DNA of 64,000 nt. Origin: Epithemia pelagica (lineage: Eukaryota > Bacillariophyta > Bacillariophyceae > Surirellales > Surirellaceae). Shown piece by piece: positions 14,221 to 23,972 of this stretch. The notes below the pieces were generated by a model. It had not been told where the DNA came from. It was given only the letters and a program-made list of their open reading frames with translations, and ran no database searches. The position numbers and the translations under genes were made by a program. Position 1 is the first letter of the stretch. Each line of letters begins with the position of its first letter. The stretch covers positions 124,001-188,000 of the forward strand of contig OX337229.1 in the NCBI GenBank assembly GCA_946965045.2. The letters are read 5' to 3'.

Positions 14221-14480
14221 TGTCCCCACTAAGTTCCCACCATGTGCCCACATGTGCCCACATGCCGACAACCCCCAAATGGAGGCGCTCATATGACCTA
14301 GATATGTCACATATGGGTGTCATGTGGTATCCAATGTTGATGGAGGATGTCTTGAAGAAAAAGTTTGGGCATCCACATGCTGCCGTAGGTCTAATATTGG
14401 CCATGTTCTATCTAGTTGAAAACACGTTCCCATAGGGCCATTTTGGCCTGTAATGGGCACACGGCTAGAGGAGGCACTAT
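14221..14480 (-). repeat. Right inverted end of the DNA transposon
   Basis: Reverse-complement partner of 7532-7790. The inner part carries two GTGCCCACAT motifs; the outer part ends TAATGGGCACA then GGAGGCACTA. Confidence 0.8.
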
Positions 14481-15081
14481 CTACTCCGTACTCCGTACAC
14501 GATTCACTCTATCAGGTCTAGAGGTGGAGGAGTCGTCGGTCGTGCCAAGCGACAAGCGATCCGCATTCGGTCTTGTGGAGCGCGCGAGGAACGATTCTCG
14601 GTCGTGTGAGCCTTGTGTCAAGCGGGGCCAGTCACGACTCGTTAGATACTTCTTTAAATGGACGCGCGCGATCGAGCCTGGTGAGCTGGTTAAAATTTCC
14701 GTTCGCTGATCCATGGACACACACTCCACAGACAGAGGTGCATGGAAATTTTTTACCGTAAACACAACGCACGACGACGAGAGACAGAGACCTCTTCAAC
14801 ACACACACAAACAATCTGTTCCTCTCGTTCTTCTTCTTCGCCAATTCTCGTTTGGATACCCTTCCCTCTCAATTCAATCTTTCCCCAGAAGTCACACACA
14901 TAATACTAGTGTGAAATCATCCAAGAAAACCACTGCGACACTAATTCTCGACAGAGCAACAACAGACCGTAGAGACTGCTCTTGGATCCTCGTCGCGTGT
15001 CGGTTTGTTTGGTCCTCTCGGTTTCATCTTTCAACCACCAACAGAAGAAGAAGAAGAAGATTGTTTGTCATTCGCAGCAAC
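14481..15081. other. Intergenic and probable promoter/5' leader of the 15082 gene
   Basis: Contains a short direct repeat ACTCCGTACTCCGTAC next to the transposon end. A stretch rich in CACACA and GAAGAAGAAG directly precedes the ATG. No separate gene seen. Confidence 0.4.
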
Positions 15082-17133
15082 ATGGGTGTCTTGAAACGAT
15101 ACATTCCTCCCAGGACAATGAATCGTTCCTCACTGCCTCTCGAGGCTTCTTCTTCTTCTTCTTCTCCACCAGAGCCGCAAGAACCACAACCAGTCACATC
15201 AAACAACGCCACAAAGGCCCACGACAGAGAACTGTCGGAAAACGAATACCAAGTGGTCCTTCCCAATGCCTATCAATATCAGTTTTACTTTCAAACCAAT
15301 GCGCAAGGCGAAACGTGTTTTTACAAGTGCAAACTCAAAAAAGAATACGATACTTCAAGCAAAGGAGTGGTACGGCCCGCTGGTTCGACCGAGGATCGAA
15401 CCGTCCATGGACTCGTTGGAGCCACTCACAACCACAAGACCGACACTGCGGCTCCTGCTGTTGCCAATCCGAATTGGTTTCGTCATCGGGGCGATGTCTT
15501 TGTGGCCATTAACGGCATTGTGTGTACTCACACCAACAACAACAACAACCACCAGTACCCGTCGGATGATCGGACTGTGGCCACCACCAAAACGACACGT
15601 TCCAAAAAAGGGTTGGCCTCTGTCAAGACGAAAAGTACGACCACGACCGATGCCAAATCCTTGATTCGCCACTACAGCATCAAGCCTTGTACTACCACCA
15701 ATAGTAAGAATGGCAATGGTAGTATTACCTTTGTCCTGCGAGACTGTACGGCCCAGCCGAATTTGGACCAGCAAATCCAAACGCTGCAAGATGACATTCG
15801 ATTGCATTCCATGAAATTGTCCAAATTGCAACAACTCATGGATGTTGTCAAGGAACACAAACGAGAAAAGGAACATCAATTGCAACAATTGGTGCAGATG
15901 CAACAGCAACAGCAACAACCACCACAGGAATCGGCCACCACCACCAAGGATTCGAAACCGCCGCCGCCTCCCCCACCACCACCCAAATTGGCCTTGCACA
16001 AACCGTGGCATTCGTCATCATCATTGTCCGAACCTGCCACTCCGTCTTCTACCACCCCGAAAAAGGAACCCACGAAATTGGAACAATTTCTTCACAACAA
16101 CAGTCCGCCCAAACCGTATCACAACATGAATAAGGCACCTCCCCGACGACGCGTCGTCTTGGGATTGCCACCCGCCAAACAAGAACAACAATCACAACCG
16201 ACTTTGGAAAGTTCTGCAAACAAACCCTTGTTGCTGGAAACGCACGACGATACTACTGGAGAAGAAAAGAAGGAAGATGTGGAACCAACTTGGGCGGAGG
16301 CCCCAAAAGAACAACCCTCCTTGAGCGGTCCTACGAATACGAGGACCACAACGTCTGATGTGGAACCATCCTCCGACTTGTTTCCCTTTGTGCCCCAGCA
16401 GCAGTTGCATCCATTGGACTCTACGAACAACATCAACAACAAGACCAAGACGTTGCCAACGGCCACTCCGCCGGTATTACCAATTGTGTCACCACTGGAT
16501 CAGGAAACGGCCATGCTCATTCATACACACGAGCACGATGAGGATGACGACGATGACAATGATGGCTTGTTGCTCATGCACAATCATTATACTGCTACGA
16601 CGGCGGAAACAGACGAGGATCATCCAGCCTGGGATTCGTCGTCCGTCTCGGTACCCGAACCTTCCAATGGTGGTGGTCGATTGAAACGATGGAATCGTCG
16701 CTTGTCCATTGGCAGTCACCATAGTAGTAGTACCAGGAGTCGATCCGCGTCTCTGCGTCGGCGATCTACGTCGACGGCTGCCTCCGCCGCCAATTCTGTG
16801 TCACCTCGTCGAACGGCTGGTTCCGTGCGTCGATCCATTCAAGGAGGCTTGTCTTCTCTGTTTCAGTCCAACCACAATAAAGATAACAATCATCATCATG
16901 GACCCCACGACGGTTCTGTCGAAGGCGGCAACAAACACTTGCCACCCCTGGAACAATATAAGCAACTGCCCTCGCCCACCAACCACAATACTGCCACTCC
17001 AAACAACCACAACCATGACACTACCGGCGCCTTGGCCCAGACTCGTCCGCCATCCTCCTCGTCCCTCTGTCAATTGGCCACCTCGTCCTCTTCGTCCCCA
17101 CCCATTGCCATTGAAGAACGAGGATGGGATTAA
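15082..17133 (+). CDS. PDZ-like domain protein with coiled coil, low-complexity tail
   Basis: 683 residues from the ATG at 15082 (MGVLKRYIPPRTMNRS), chosen because the upstream extension of the frame is simple sequence. Residues 55-215 contain an interrupted PDZ-like fold: YQFYFQTNAQGETCFYKCKL, then RHRGDVFVAINGIV, then SITFVLRDC. The same order (fluid 'F.Q...G...F', then GDV.V.I.G, then SFV.FR) occurs in the two PDZ-like genes at 56-61 kb, so I infer a shared family. A coiled coil follows (DQQIQTLQDDIRLHSMKLSKLQQLMDVVKEHKREKE region). The remainder is disordered, with poly-Pro, acidic and Ser/Arg stretches near the end (RSRSASLRRRS), likely phosphorylated. A scaffold or adaptor role is likely but unproven. 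No membrane segment is visible. Confidence 0.7.
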   Translation: MGVLKRYIPPRTMNRSSLPLEASSSSSSPPEPQEPQPVTSNNATKAHDRELSENEYQVVLPNAYQYQFYFQTNAQGETCFYKCKLKKEYDTSSKGVVRPAGSTEDRTVHGLVGATHNHKTDTAAPAVANPNWFRHRGDVFVAINGIVCTHTNNNNNHQYPSDDRTVATTKTTRSKKGLASVKTKSTTTTDAKSLIRHYSIKPCTTTNSKNGNGSITFVLRDCTAQPNLDQQIQTLQDDIRLHSMKLSKLQQLMDVVKEHKREKEHQLQQLVQMQQQQQQPPQESATTTKDSKPPPPPPPPPKLALHKPWHSSSSLSEPATPSSTTPKKEPTKLEQFLHNNSPPKPYHNMNKAPPRRRVVLGLPPAKQEQQSQPTLESSANKPLLLETHDDTTGEEKKEDVEPTWAEAPKEQPSLSGPTNTRTTTSDVEPSSDLFPFVPQQQLHPLDSTNNINNKTKTLPTATPPVLPIVSPLDQETAMLIHTHEHDEDDDDDNDGLLLMHNHYTATTAETDEDHPAWDSSSVSVPEPSNGGGRLKRWNRRLSIGSHHSSSTRSRSASLRRRSTSTAASAANSVSPRRTAGSVRRSIQGGLSSLFQSNHNKDNNHHHGPHDGSVEGGNKHLPPLEQYKQLPSPTNHNTATPNNHNHDTTGALAQTRPPSSSSLCQLATSSSSSPPIAIEERGWD

Positions 17134-17869
17134 GACTACAAAGACATATGTCTGATGACAATGATGATGATAATGACGATAGAGCACATCGCACATGTGA
17201 ACCCACCACACCAGGAATACTCGTCGTCGTCATGACTGGATTTCATGAACAATACTAATACATAATATAATATAGTGAACCTAGTCGTTTTGCGGAGCAG
17301 CAAAGCTTCCACACTGACAAAGTCATGGGTAGTTCGTTCATGCCCGCGATCCCTAGCAATCCCTAGCAAACACGCCCTGCCGACGGATCTCACGTAATAC
17401 GCCTTTGGACCTGGAACAGGAAATTGCAGATTCACCGATGGAAAACATTTAGTTTGCCACCATTCCAGCCATGCTTGCTTCTTCTTCGTACTCTAGAGAG
17501 TGCTGGTCTTGGGTTCAGTAGATGATCACATCCTACTAGGGTCTTTCTCCTTTTTGCTATCCTATATGCTCTCATTGAAGACACTGTCGGATAGAATGGC
17601 CTAAACTCCCAGCGGAGGTGAAAATCTGTGACCCGGTCCGTCCGTCCAACAGGATAATTGGACAAGAGACGACACACCAAATCCGACATTTGAGCGACTA
17701 AAAAGTGCTTCGGAGTACTTACTGCGCAAAGAATCCCCGAACTTTGGAGTTTCCCCGCGGCTATTTGCCATATCTCATTCCTTTGGTCGACTCTCAAAGA
17801 GCTGTTGTTGTCCTAGAAACCACTCTTGCTTGTTGGAACGGCAACAAGCAACAAGACAAGACCATCATC
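17134..17869. other. Intergenic between PDZ-like and aminotransferase genes
   Basis: No gene-like frame. The PLP-enzyme frame extends back to 17705, but without a convincing start or conserved protein. Confidence 0.4.
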
Positions 17870-20437
17870 ATGATGCGGTTTCTCAAGAAAGCGCTGGCGA
17901 GGCGCAAGAGCAAAAAGTTTCCCGAAAAAGACAAGGATAGGAACGACTATGATCAACACTGTCCCAGCCCTCATGATTCGGCCGCCTTTCTGGTCGAAAA
18001 TGAAAAACCAGCGACTGCCACTACCACTACTACGAAAACAAAAGACAAGGAGTCCTCCTCCAAGTCGAAGGTGGAACAGTCCTCCTCCTCCTCCTCGTCG
18101 GGTGCCACCAAATCGAACGTAGTAGTGGAACAACCATCCTCCTCGTCGGGGGCCGCCAAGAACGCGGAGGAGGAACAACCGTCCTCCACGACCATGGTCC
18201 AGTCGATTGCGATTCAATCGCACGTGGTGAAATCGGCGGGCTTGGCCGATCTTGCCGATGAAAAAATCTCGGTCAATGAAGCCAAGGCGGCCAAATTTCG
18301 AACCTTTTATCGAACGCAAGCGAGTAGTATGGTGGATGGAGACCCGAGCAACTCGAACAGCAACGGCGATTCTTCTGGGAACAACGACAAACCAGTGGAC
18401 GCCTTGACCATTATTCGCAACAATTTGCCCCAAGATCCCTTGTTGAGCACGCCCTTTGGCAATCGTCGGACGACGTATGCGGATTATACGGCCAGTGGCC
18501 GATCCTTGCGATTCTTGGAAGAATACATTCAACGCGTCGTGGCGCCCTTGTATGCCAATACACACACGGAAACCTCCGCCACGGGCCTGCAAACGACACA
18601 CTTTCGAGAAGAAGCCCGTTCCATTATCATGCAAAGCCTTGGGGCCGACCCCGAACAGTACAGTCTCATTTTTACCGGCACCGGATCGACCGGAGCCATT
18701 TGGAAACTCATTGCCATGCTCGGAATTCACTGTCCAGTCCAATTGCAGCCGCACTTGAAATTCGACAACGACAAGGACGACGGCCAAACCAAACAGGAAA
18801 AGGTGTTGGTGCTCATTTCGCACTGCGAACATCATTCCAATGAACTCATGTGGCGCGAGACGGTGGCGGACGTTATTCCCATTCCCAATGACGAGACTGG
18901 ATCCTTGGATTTGACCTTTTTACGAACAATTTTGGAAGAGCACAAGAATAACTATCAGACCATTATTGGGAGCTTTACGGCGGGGTCCAATGTCACGGGC
19001 TTGACGACCAAACCAGAACCCGTGGCCGACTTGATGCACGAATTTGGCGGTTATGCCTGTTTTGATTACGCTGGAGCCGGTCCCTACAAGGACATGAAAA
19101 TGATTTTAAAAACAGATGACGATGGCACCCCGACGACTTATTTGGATGCCATTTACATTTCTCCGCACAAATTTGTGGGCGGACCGGGCACTCCCGGATT
19201 GCTCTGTGTCCGCAAGGACTTCGCCAATTGCCGCAATGGCCTCGATGCGCCTCCCACCATTGCGGGAGGGGGCACCGTGACCATGGTCTGGCCGTCCGAT
19301 GTCGATGCCACGGCCGATTCGAATCGAACCTACGAGAGTATTTTGCATGTCCGCGAAGAAGCGGGGACACCGGGGATTGTCGAAAGCATTCGGTGTGGCA
19401 TGGCCTTTTACATTCGAGGACTTGTCGGTCCCCATACCATTGAAGAATTGGAAGGGCGGTATGCCAAGACCGCCGTCGAGCGCATGCATGCCAAACAAGT
19501 CTGGGTCATGGGCGACACCTTTTCGGGAATTCACTCGGCCGATCGACTGTCTATTACATCCTTTAATGTGTGGGCCAAAATACCAGGCCTCCAGCACGTG
19601 ATTGAAAACGCCGGAGAGAATGTGCCCCGGGGGACACTGATTAATCCAGTCAATGGCAAGCCCTTACTGTTGCATGCCCACTTTGTCGCCGCCCTTCTCA
19701 ATGATGTCTATGGGATTCAGGCTCGTTCGGGATGTGCCTGCGCCGGTCCACTCTCCTTTCGACTCTTTGGGGATCGCTTCCCGTTCATGACCCGCAAAGC
19801 CACTGACGAACTCGTCGATCTCGCCGAAAAAGAGTTTCACTCGCTCAAGCCCGCTTTTTGCCGGGTCAATTTCAATTACTTTATTGATGAGCAAGAGTTT
19901 GACTATATTTTGTCCGCGATTGAACAAATTGCCGAGCATGGATGGAAACTCTTGCCACTCTACGCGCTCTGTCTCAAGACGGGCCAATACTGGTACAATG
20001 GTCTCGTGCAGGATGAAAAGGGCAAATACACATCCTTTAACCGCTTTGACGCGGTCCGTCGAATCAAGGAAATTGAATTTCAATCCGACGGGGCCGTCAC
20101 CTGGAATGAATGCCGGCATTCCAATGAGAATCGGCACCAGTACTTGGACGAAGCCCTCCAAATTTATGACTCGGCGCCGCAATTGGTCCGTCAAATGCTG
20201 TTCCGGTATCGCGATTTACGGAGACGAGACATGAAGTTTCCCGAACGCTTGGACGAATACCGATTCTTTGCCCTGGGATCCGAAGTCTTGCCCCATTTGG
20301 GCATTTCCGACGAGGAACTCCAAACCTCTCGGGCGTCCGCCATGGCGGCCGATAACGAACAAAACCCCATGATTTTGGCCTACCCCAAACACCCGACCGC
20401 CAATCCGTGGTTCACCATGGATCGGCCTCGTGGTTAA
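17870..20437 (+). CDS. Class V aminotransferase / cysteine desulfurase-like PLP enzyme
   Basis: 855 residues from the ATG at 17870, which is followed by a second ATG (MMRFLKKALARRKSKKF). The first 180 residues are basic and then Ser/Glu/Thr-rich and disordered, possibly a targeting and linker region. The catalytic part begins about residue 180 with TPFGNRRTTYADYTASGRSL. It shows FTGTGSTGAIWKL, SHCEHHSNELMWRE, GSFTAGSNVTG, CFDYAGAGPY and the PLP-binding Lys in SPHKFVGGPGTPG (K434). A Cys-bearing loop, ARSGCACAGP (C622, C624), occupies the place of the desulfurase active-site loop. These are class V aminotransferase features shared by cysteine desulfurases. A roughly 180-residue C-terminal extension follows the fold. 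Sulfur mobilisation is possible; the exact substrate is not readable. Coding is regular and slightly GC-richer than its neighbours. Confidence 0.85.
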   Translation: MMRFLKKALARRKSKKFPEKDKDRNDYDQHCPSPHDSAAFLVENEKPATATTTTTKTKDKESSSKSKVEQSSSSSSSGATKSNVVVEQPSSSSGAAKNAEEEQPSSTTMVQSIAIQSHVVKSAGLADLADEKISVNEAKAAKFRTFYRTQASSMVDGDPSNSNSNGDSSGNNDKPVDALTIIRNNLPQDPLLSTPFGNRRTTYADYTASGRSLRFLEEYIQRVVAPLYANTHTETSATGLQTTHFREEARSIIMQSLGADPEQYSLIFTGTGSTGAIWKLIAMLGIHCPVQLQPHLKFDNDKDDGQTKQEKVLVLISHCEHHSNELMWRETVADVIPIPNDETGSLDLTFLRTILEEHKNNYQTIIGSFTAGSNVTGLTTKPEPVADLMHEFGGYACFDYAGAGPYKDMKMILKTDDDGTPTTYLDAIYISPHKFVGGPGTPGLLCVRKDFANCRNGLDAPPTIAGGGTVTMVWPSDVDATADSNRTYESILHVREEAGTPGIVESIRCGMAFYIRGLVGPHTIEELEGRYAKTAVERMHAKQVWVMGDTFSGIHSADRLSITSFNVWAKIPGLQHVIENAGENVPRGTLINPVNGKPLLLHAHFVAALLNDVYGIQARSGCACAGPLSFRLFGDRFPFMTRKATDELVDLAEKEFHSLKPAFCRVNFNYFIDEQEFDYILSAIEQIAEHGWKLLPLYALCLKTGQYWYNGLVQDEKGKYTSFNRFDAVRRIKEIEFQSDGAVTWNECRHSNENRHQYLDEALQIYDSAPQLVRQMLFRYRDLRRRDMKFPERLDEYRFFALGSEVLPHLGISDEELQTSRASAMAADNEQNPMILAYPKHPTANPWFTMDRPRG

Positions 20438-21979
20438 AAGTACTACTAGTCGTAGCAGACGTGGTGGTGATGATAAGGAGGAGAACGAATGGGGAACTAA
20501 TAAGAGTACTTGGCGAAAGTGGAATCTTTGCTGCCGCAACAAGAGACTATTCTATGTTCACTAGTATTATGTTTTACTAGGTAGTCGTCACGACACAATG
20601 ACGATGATTCTTTGGACGCTCCAATCCAAACGGCCATGGAGAGTCTCTCTCTCTATATATATGTATACACACAAAAAAGAGCTCTTTACTCGCTCATAGT
20701 AATAGTAGGGACCCTGAGCTGTGGAGGGAGTCGGGTGTGTGCCGCTGGAAACTTCAAGCTAGTCCTCGCTCTAGTTGCCATAGCGGATAGCTCTGGACCT
20801 TGGGTCGACCACAAGGATTGCCTACTGGCAGTGTCGTTTTCGAGTCGCTCTCAGTCGTCGTTTCCATCCACAGGACACCAGGACAACAACAAGGTCAAGT
20901 TTCTCCCTTTCCCAGTAGATCCATACCAAAAAAACCCAACAACCGTGTCCTTGTTCTAGTTTTGTCTCTAGTGTCTTCCGCTCTCTACAGGGGGACCTCT
21001 CTCGCTATGATGAGAGGAAGGAGTGCATGGTGGATCATCGCAGGGTTAAAAAAACCAAGTCAAATGACATTGGGCCATTGTTCCTTGTTTTTCGTCCCCG
21101 TCCACTTGCGGCCCTCCTTGGAGACTCATTGTCGTCCGCCGTGTATCCTTCTCACCCTCCCTTTCTCCTAATAGAGTACGATCCTCCTCATTTTCATGGG
21201 ACGACGTGTTTCGTTGGATTCATCCGTGTATTCTCGATTCGGTTTGAGGACACTGTACTATATCCAAACCATAATAAGAGTGATATTCCACAAGAGCCTG
21301 ACTGAACAAACTGTCCATAGCCTGACGGAACAAACTGTCCAGGCGAATAAATATTCGGGGAGGCACACGTTGATCGGTTCCGTTTGCAGGTGCGTGATGC
21401 GTGTTGCTGAGTCCAATCGAGATTCGTGGCATGTTTGTCTTCCGTGGATAAGACGTGTTATTCGCTAGTCTTGATGGTTTTGTTTAAAAGGCTTGAGTAT
21501 ATTGGACGACGTCTTCCAGATAATCATGCTCCAGCAACAACCATGAAGAATGAACAAACTGTCCAGGCCAAATATGCTTGGGATGCATCGCACACATCAT
21601 CCTTATTTGGAATTTGGACATAACAAACTTCTATCCGTAAAATATGGGAACGTCGATCGCCAGATAGAGAGATAAAAGAGATATAAGATAAAAAAGAAAG
21701 GCGGGCTAGACTAAGTCCAACCAATAAGTTTAATTGGTGGATCTGTGGATTTTGCAGCCCATAGTTCGATTATTCTTGGTAGGGAAGTAAAACTTCAAGT
21801 TGCTCTGGGGGGCGTACAGTATCGGTCGCGCATAACCATTTTCCGACCCTTATCTACTGTTAGTTTCTCAGACACAGACAGACATTTTCAGTTTTCGAAG
21901 GAACTCTTGGTTCTGTTCGTAGATTTGGTATAAGCCCAACGAACTCGCATGTTGAATCGCAACCAATCTTGGCTATCCG
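20438..21979. other. Long intergenic stretch before the LTR element
   Basis: No credible gene. The phrase GAACAAACTGTCCA occurs three times (about 21304, 21326 and 21551), twice followed by GGC. A CTCTCTCTATATATATGTATA run lies near 20645. Confidence 0.45.
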
Positions 21980-22092
21980 CAAGAAGCGCGACCGATATTG
22001 AGCGAATTTTAAGCGAATAGCTAACCCCATGAGGGGCAACCGGTCTAGGTCTCACTTGTAGAATTTTCCTCTGTAAACGATGGCGTAATTTG
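21980..22092 (+). repeat. 5' LTR (113 bp)
   Basis: Identical base for base to 28102-28214. It begins CAAGAAGCGCGACCG and ends GGCGTAATTTG. It is very short for a copia LTR. Confidence 0.85.
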
Positions 22093-22105
22093 GTTTATCA
22101 GACCC
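22091..22105 (+). promoter_or_regulatory. Candidate primer binding site
   Basis: TGGTTTATCAGACCC overlaps the last two LTR bases. It resembles the initiator-tRNA-Met primer site used by many copia elements (TGGTATCAGAGC) with small differences. Confidence 0.5.
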
Positions 22106-22511
22106 ATCACGACTCTTTTATGAGCTTTACCTCAACCATGGCCTGGGAAGGTCGCGAAATATCTGGATCATTCGCTCCGAGAATGACCGCCCAAGGTTGG
22201 ATACCTGTTCTCCCTTCCTCTACTACATATCTCACCTGCAACGGGGTTAGAGATAGAGGATGTGATATGCGGTCAGCTTTCGCGCGCATATCGGGCAATG
22301 ACGGACGCGTCACACATCTTGCCGTTGAAAGATGACAGCCATACGGACACTTTCGTTGCTTAAATGCTTAATGAAGTGCGCCGTCCTGGCACCATGCGAG
22401 CTCTCGACTCAAATTCTACTTTTCCTCGCTCGCAAATGAAAGCGAGATTATCAGGTGAAGTATCTGCACACTTTCACCGGAAAGCCCAACTTCACCCGAA
22501 TAAGAACTACA

Positions 22512-23957
22512 ATGGCAGCGATTCCTCCAGCAAGCCCTCTTGACATCTTGAATGCCTACATGGATGTAGTGCTCCAAATCACCGATCAGGCAGCTCGTGA
22601 TGCCTTGAATGCTCAGGGACTACGAGCAATTAGTGACTTCGAAGCTCTGAGCGAAGATGATATCGCTGAAATTTGCTCAAATGCCAGGAAACCTGGTGGC
22701 ATGATCCCCAATCCTAATCCTCTTGGACCACCGTTGATTGCTAATCCTGGTATCATGATTGGTCATCTGGCTGAGAAACGCCTCAAGATGTTTCGTTACT
22801 TTGTTATCCATTTGAACAAGGTGAATCGGACCTTTGTCGGTACTGTTCCCAACTTGGCCGATCTACAAACACTCTATCAATTCAAAGAGAGTGAGACGGA
22901 ACATGACAACGAAGTTCCCATGCCGGAGAAACTCACATCGATTGAGAATATCCGTGTTGTTTTGGAGGACCTCGATCATTATCTTGAGTCCAAGCGAGGT
23001 GTCACTGGCATTCCTTTGGCTGCGTACACTCGTAGCGATCCCAACGTTGCACCTGAAAATGAAGATCCGACTTTCGGTGCTCCAACTATCCTGGCGGAAA
23101 TGATCAGGCGAGCACCACATACAGGCCCTACCTATGCTGCCGACAATCTTGCCGTGTGGGATGTTGTCAGACACATCACACATGATGGACCAGCATGGGG
23201 CTGGGTGCAACCATTTGCACGCGCACGCAATGGACATGCTGCCTATCAAGCCTTGCGTACCCATTATCTTGGTGACGCTTTCCAATCTCGTCTCCGTGCT
23301 AAAGCAGATCAAACACTCGAAAGTGTGTATTACGACGGAACAAAGCGCAATTTTACCTATGAACGATTCATAGAAACTCTGCAACGGGTATTTACTGACC
23401 TTGAGTCAACAGGCAAAGCTGTGAGTGAAGAGAGAAAAGTGCGCATTCTCCTCACAGGCATTGCAGATGCACGACTCGAGAGCGCAAAGAATCAAATTCT
23501 TGCAACCCCTACTCTCAGAGCAACATTTGAAACCGCATCGAACTTCCTTGCAGAAGTTTTAGACAGCAAGGTCTCCTATAGCGCCTCCAATAGGAAGCAA
23601 GCCAGAATCTCCTCGATCCAATCCCAAAACAAAGGAAAGGGAAGGAACAATAATGGCCGTAACAATAAGAAGAATGAAGATAAAGAAAAGGAGGAATTAA
23701 CGGACCGCTACTATACTCCAAAGGAATGGTCAAGGTTGAGTGGGCCAGAACGCCAACGCGTTCGGGAGGTGCGTGAAGAACGCGATAAAAGGAGAGGAGT
23801 GGCATCCGTCACGAGTCAATCCCGAAAGAAGGCAAAGAAGGATGCACAGAATAATGACACTCCCGATGTCTCCGAAGAGTCCTCTGACGAAGCTAGCAGA
23901 GGCATTGGCGCAATCATGAGCCAGCGCAAGAAGAAACGAAACTCTGAAAATTTGTGA
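22512..23957 (+). CDS. gag: Copia retroelement Gag
   Basis: 481 residues from the ATG at 22512 (MAAIPPASPLDILNAYMDVV), ending at TGA 23955-23957. The N-terminal half is helical and resembles the capsid region of diatom copia elements, with an early SDFEALSEDDIAEIC segment. The middle has the MRRAPHTGPTYAADN and SRLRAKADQTLESV helices. The last 110 residues are very basic (KGKGRNNNGRNNKKNEDKEK) and may bind RNA. I find no CCHC zinc knuckle, which most Gag proteins have. The pol frame continues in the same register directly after the TGA, so Gag-Pol could be made by stop-codon readthrough. Upstream in-frame codons lack an earlier ATG. Confidence 0.85.
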   Translation: MAAIPPASPLDILNAYMDVVLQITDQAARDALNAQGLRAISDFEALSEDDIAEICSNARKPGGMIPNPNPLGPPLIANPGIMIGHLAEKRLKMFRYFVIHLNKVNRTFVGTVPNLADLQTLYQFKESETEHDNEVPMPEKLTSIENIRVVLEDLDHYLESKRGVTGIPLAAYTRSDPNVAPENEDPTFGAPTILAEMIRRAPHTGPTYAADNLAVWDVVRHITHDGPAWGWVQPFARARNGHAAYQALRTHYLGDAFQSRLRAKADQTLESVYYDGTKRNFTYERFIETLQRVFTDLESTGKAVSEERKVRILLTGIADARLESAKNQILATPTLRATFETASNFLAEVLDSKVSYSASNRKQARISSIQSQNKGKGRNNNGRNNKKNEDKEKEELTDRYYTPKEWSRLSGPERQRVREVREERDKRRGVASVTSQSRKKAKKDAQNNDTPDVSEESSDEASRGIGAIMSQRKKKRNSENL

Positions 23958-23972
23958 CTATCGCTCCAGTCG

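Noticed and set aside
17705-17869. Upstream extension of the aminotransferase frame
   Set aside because: It opens with a non-standard start codon in this eukaryotic setting, and the ATG at 17870 is followed by a plausible basic N-terminus.
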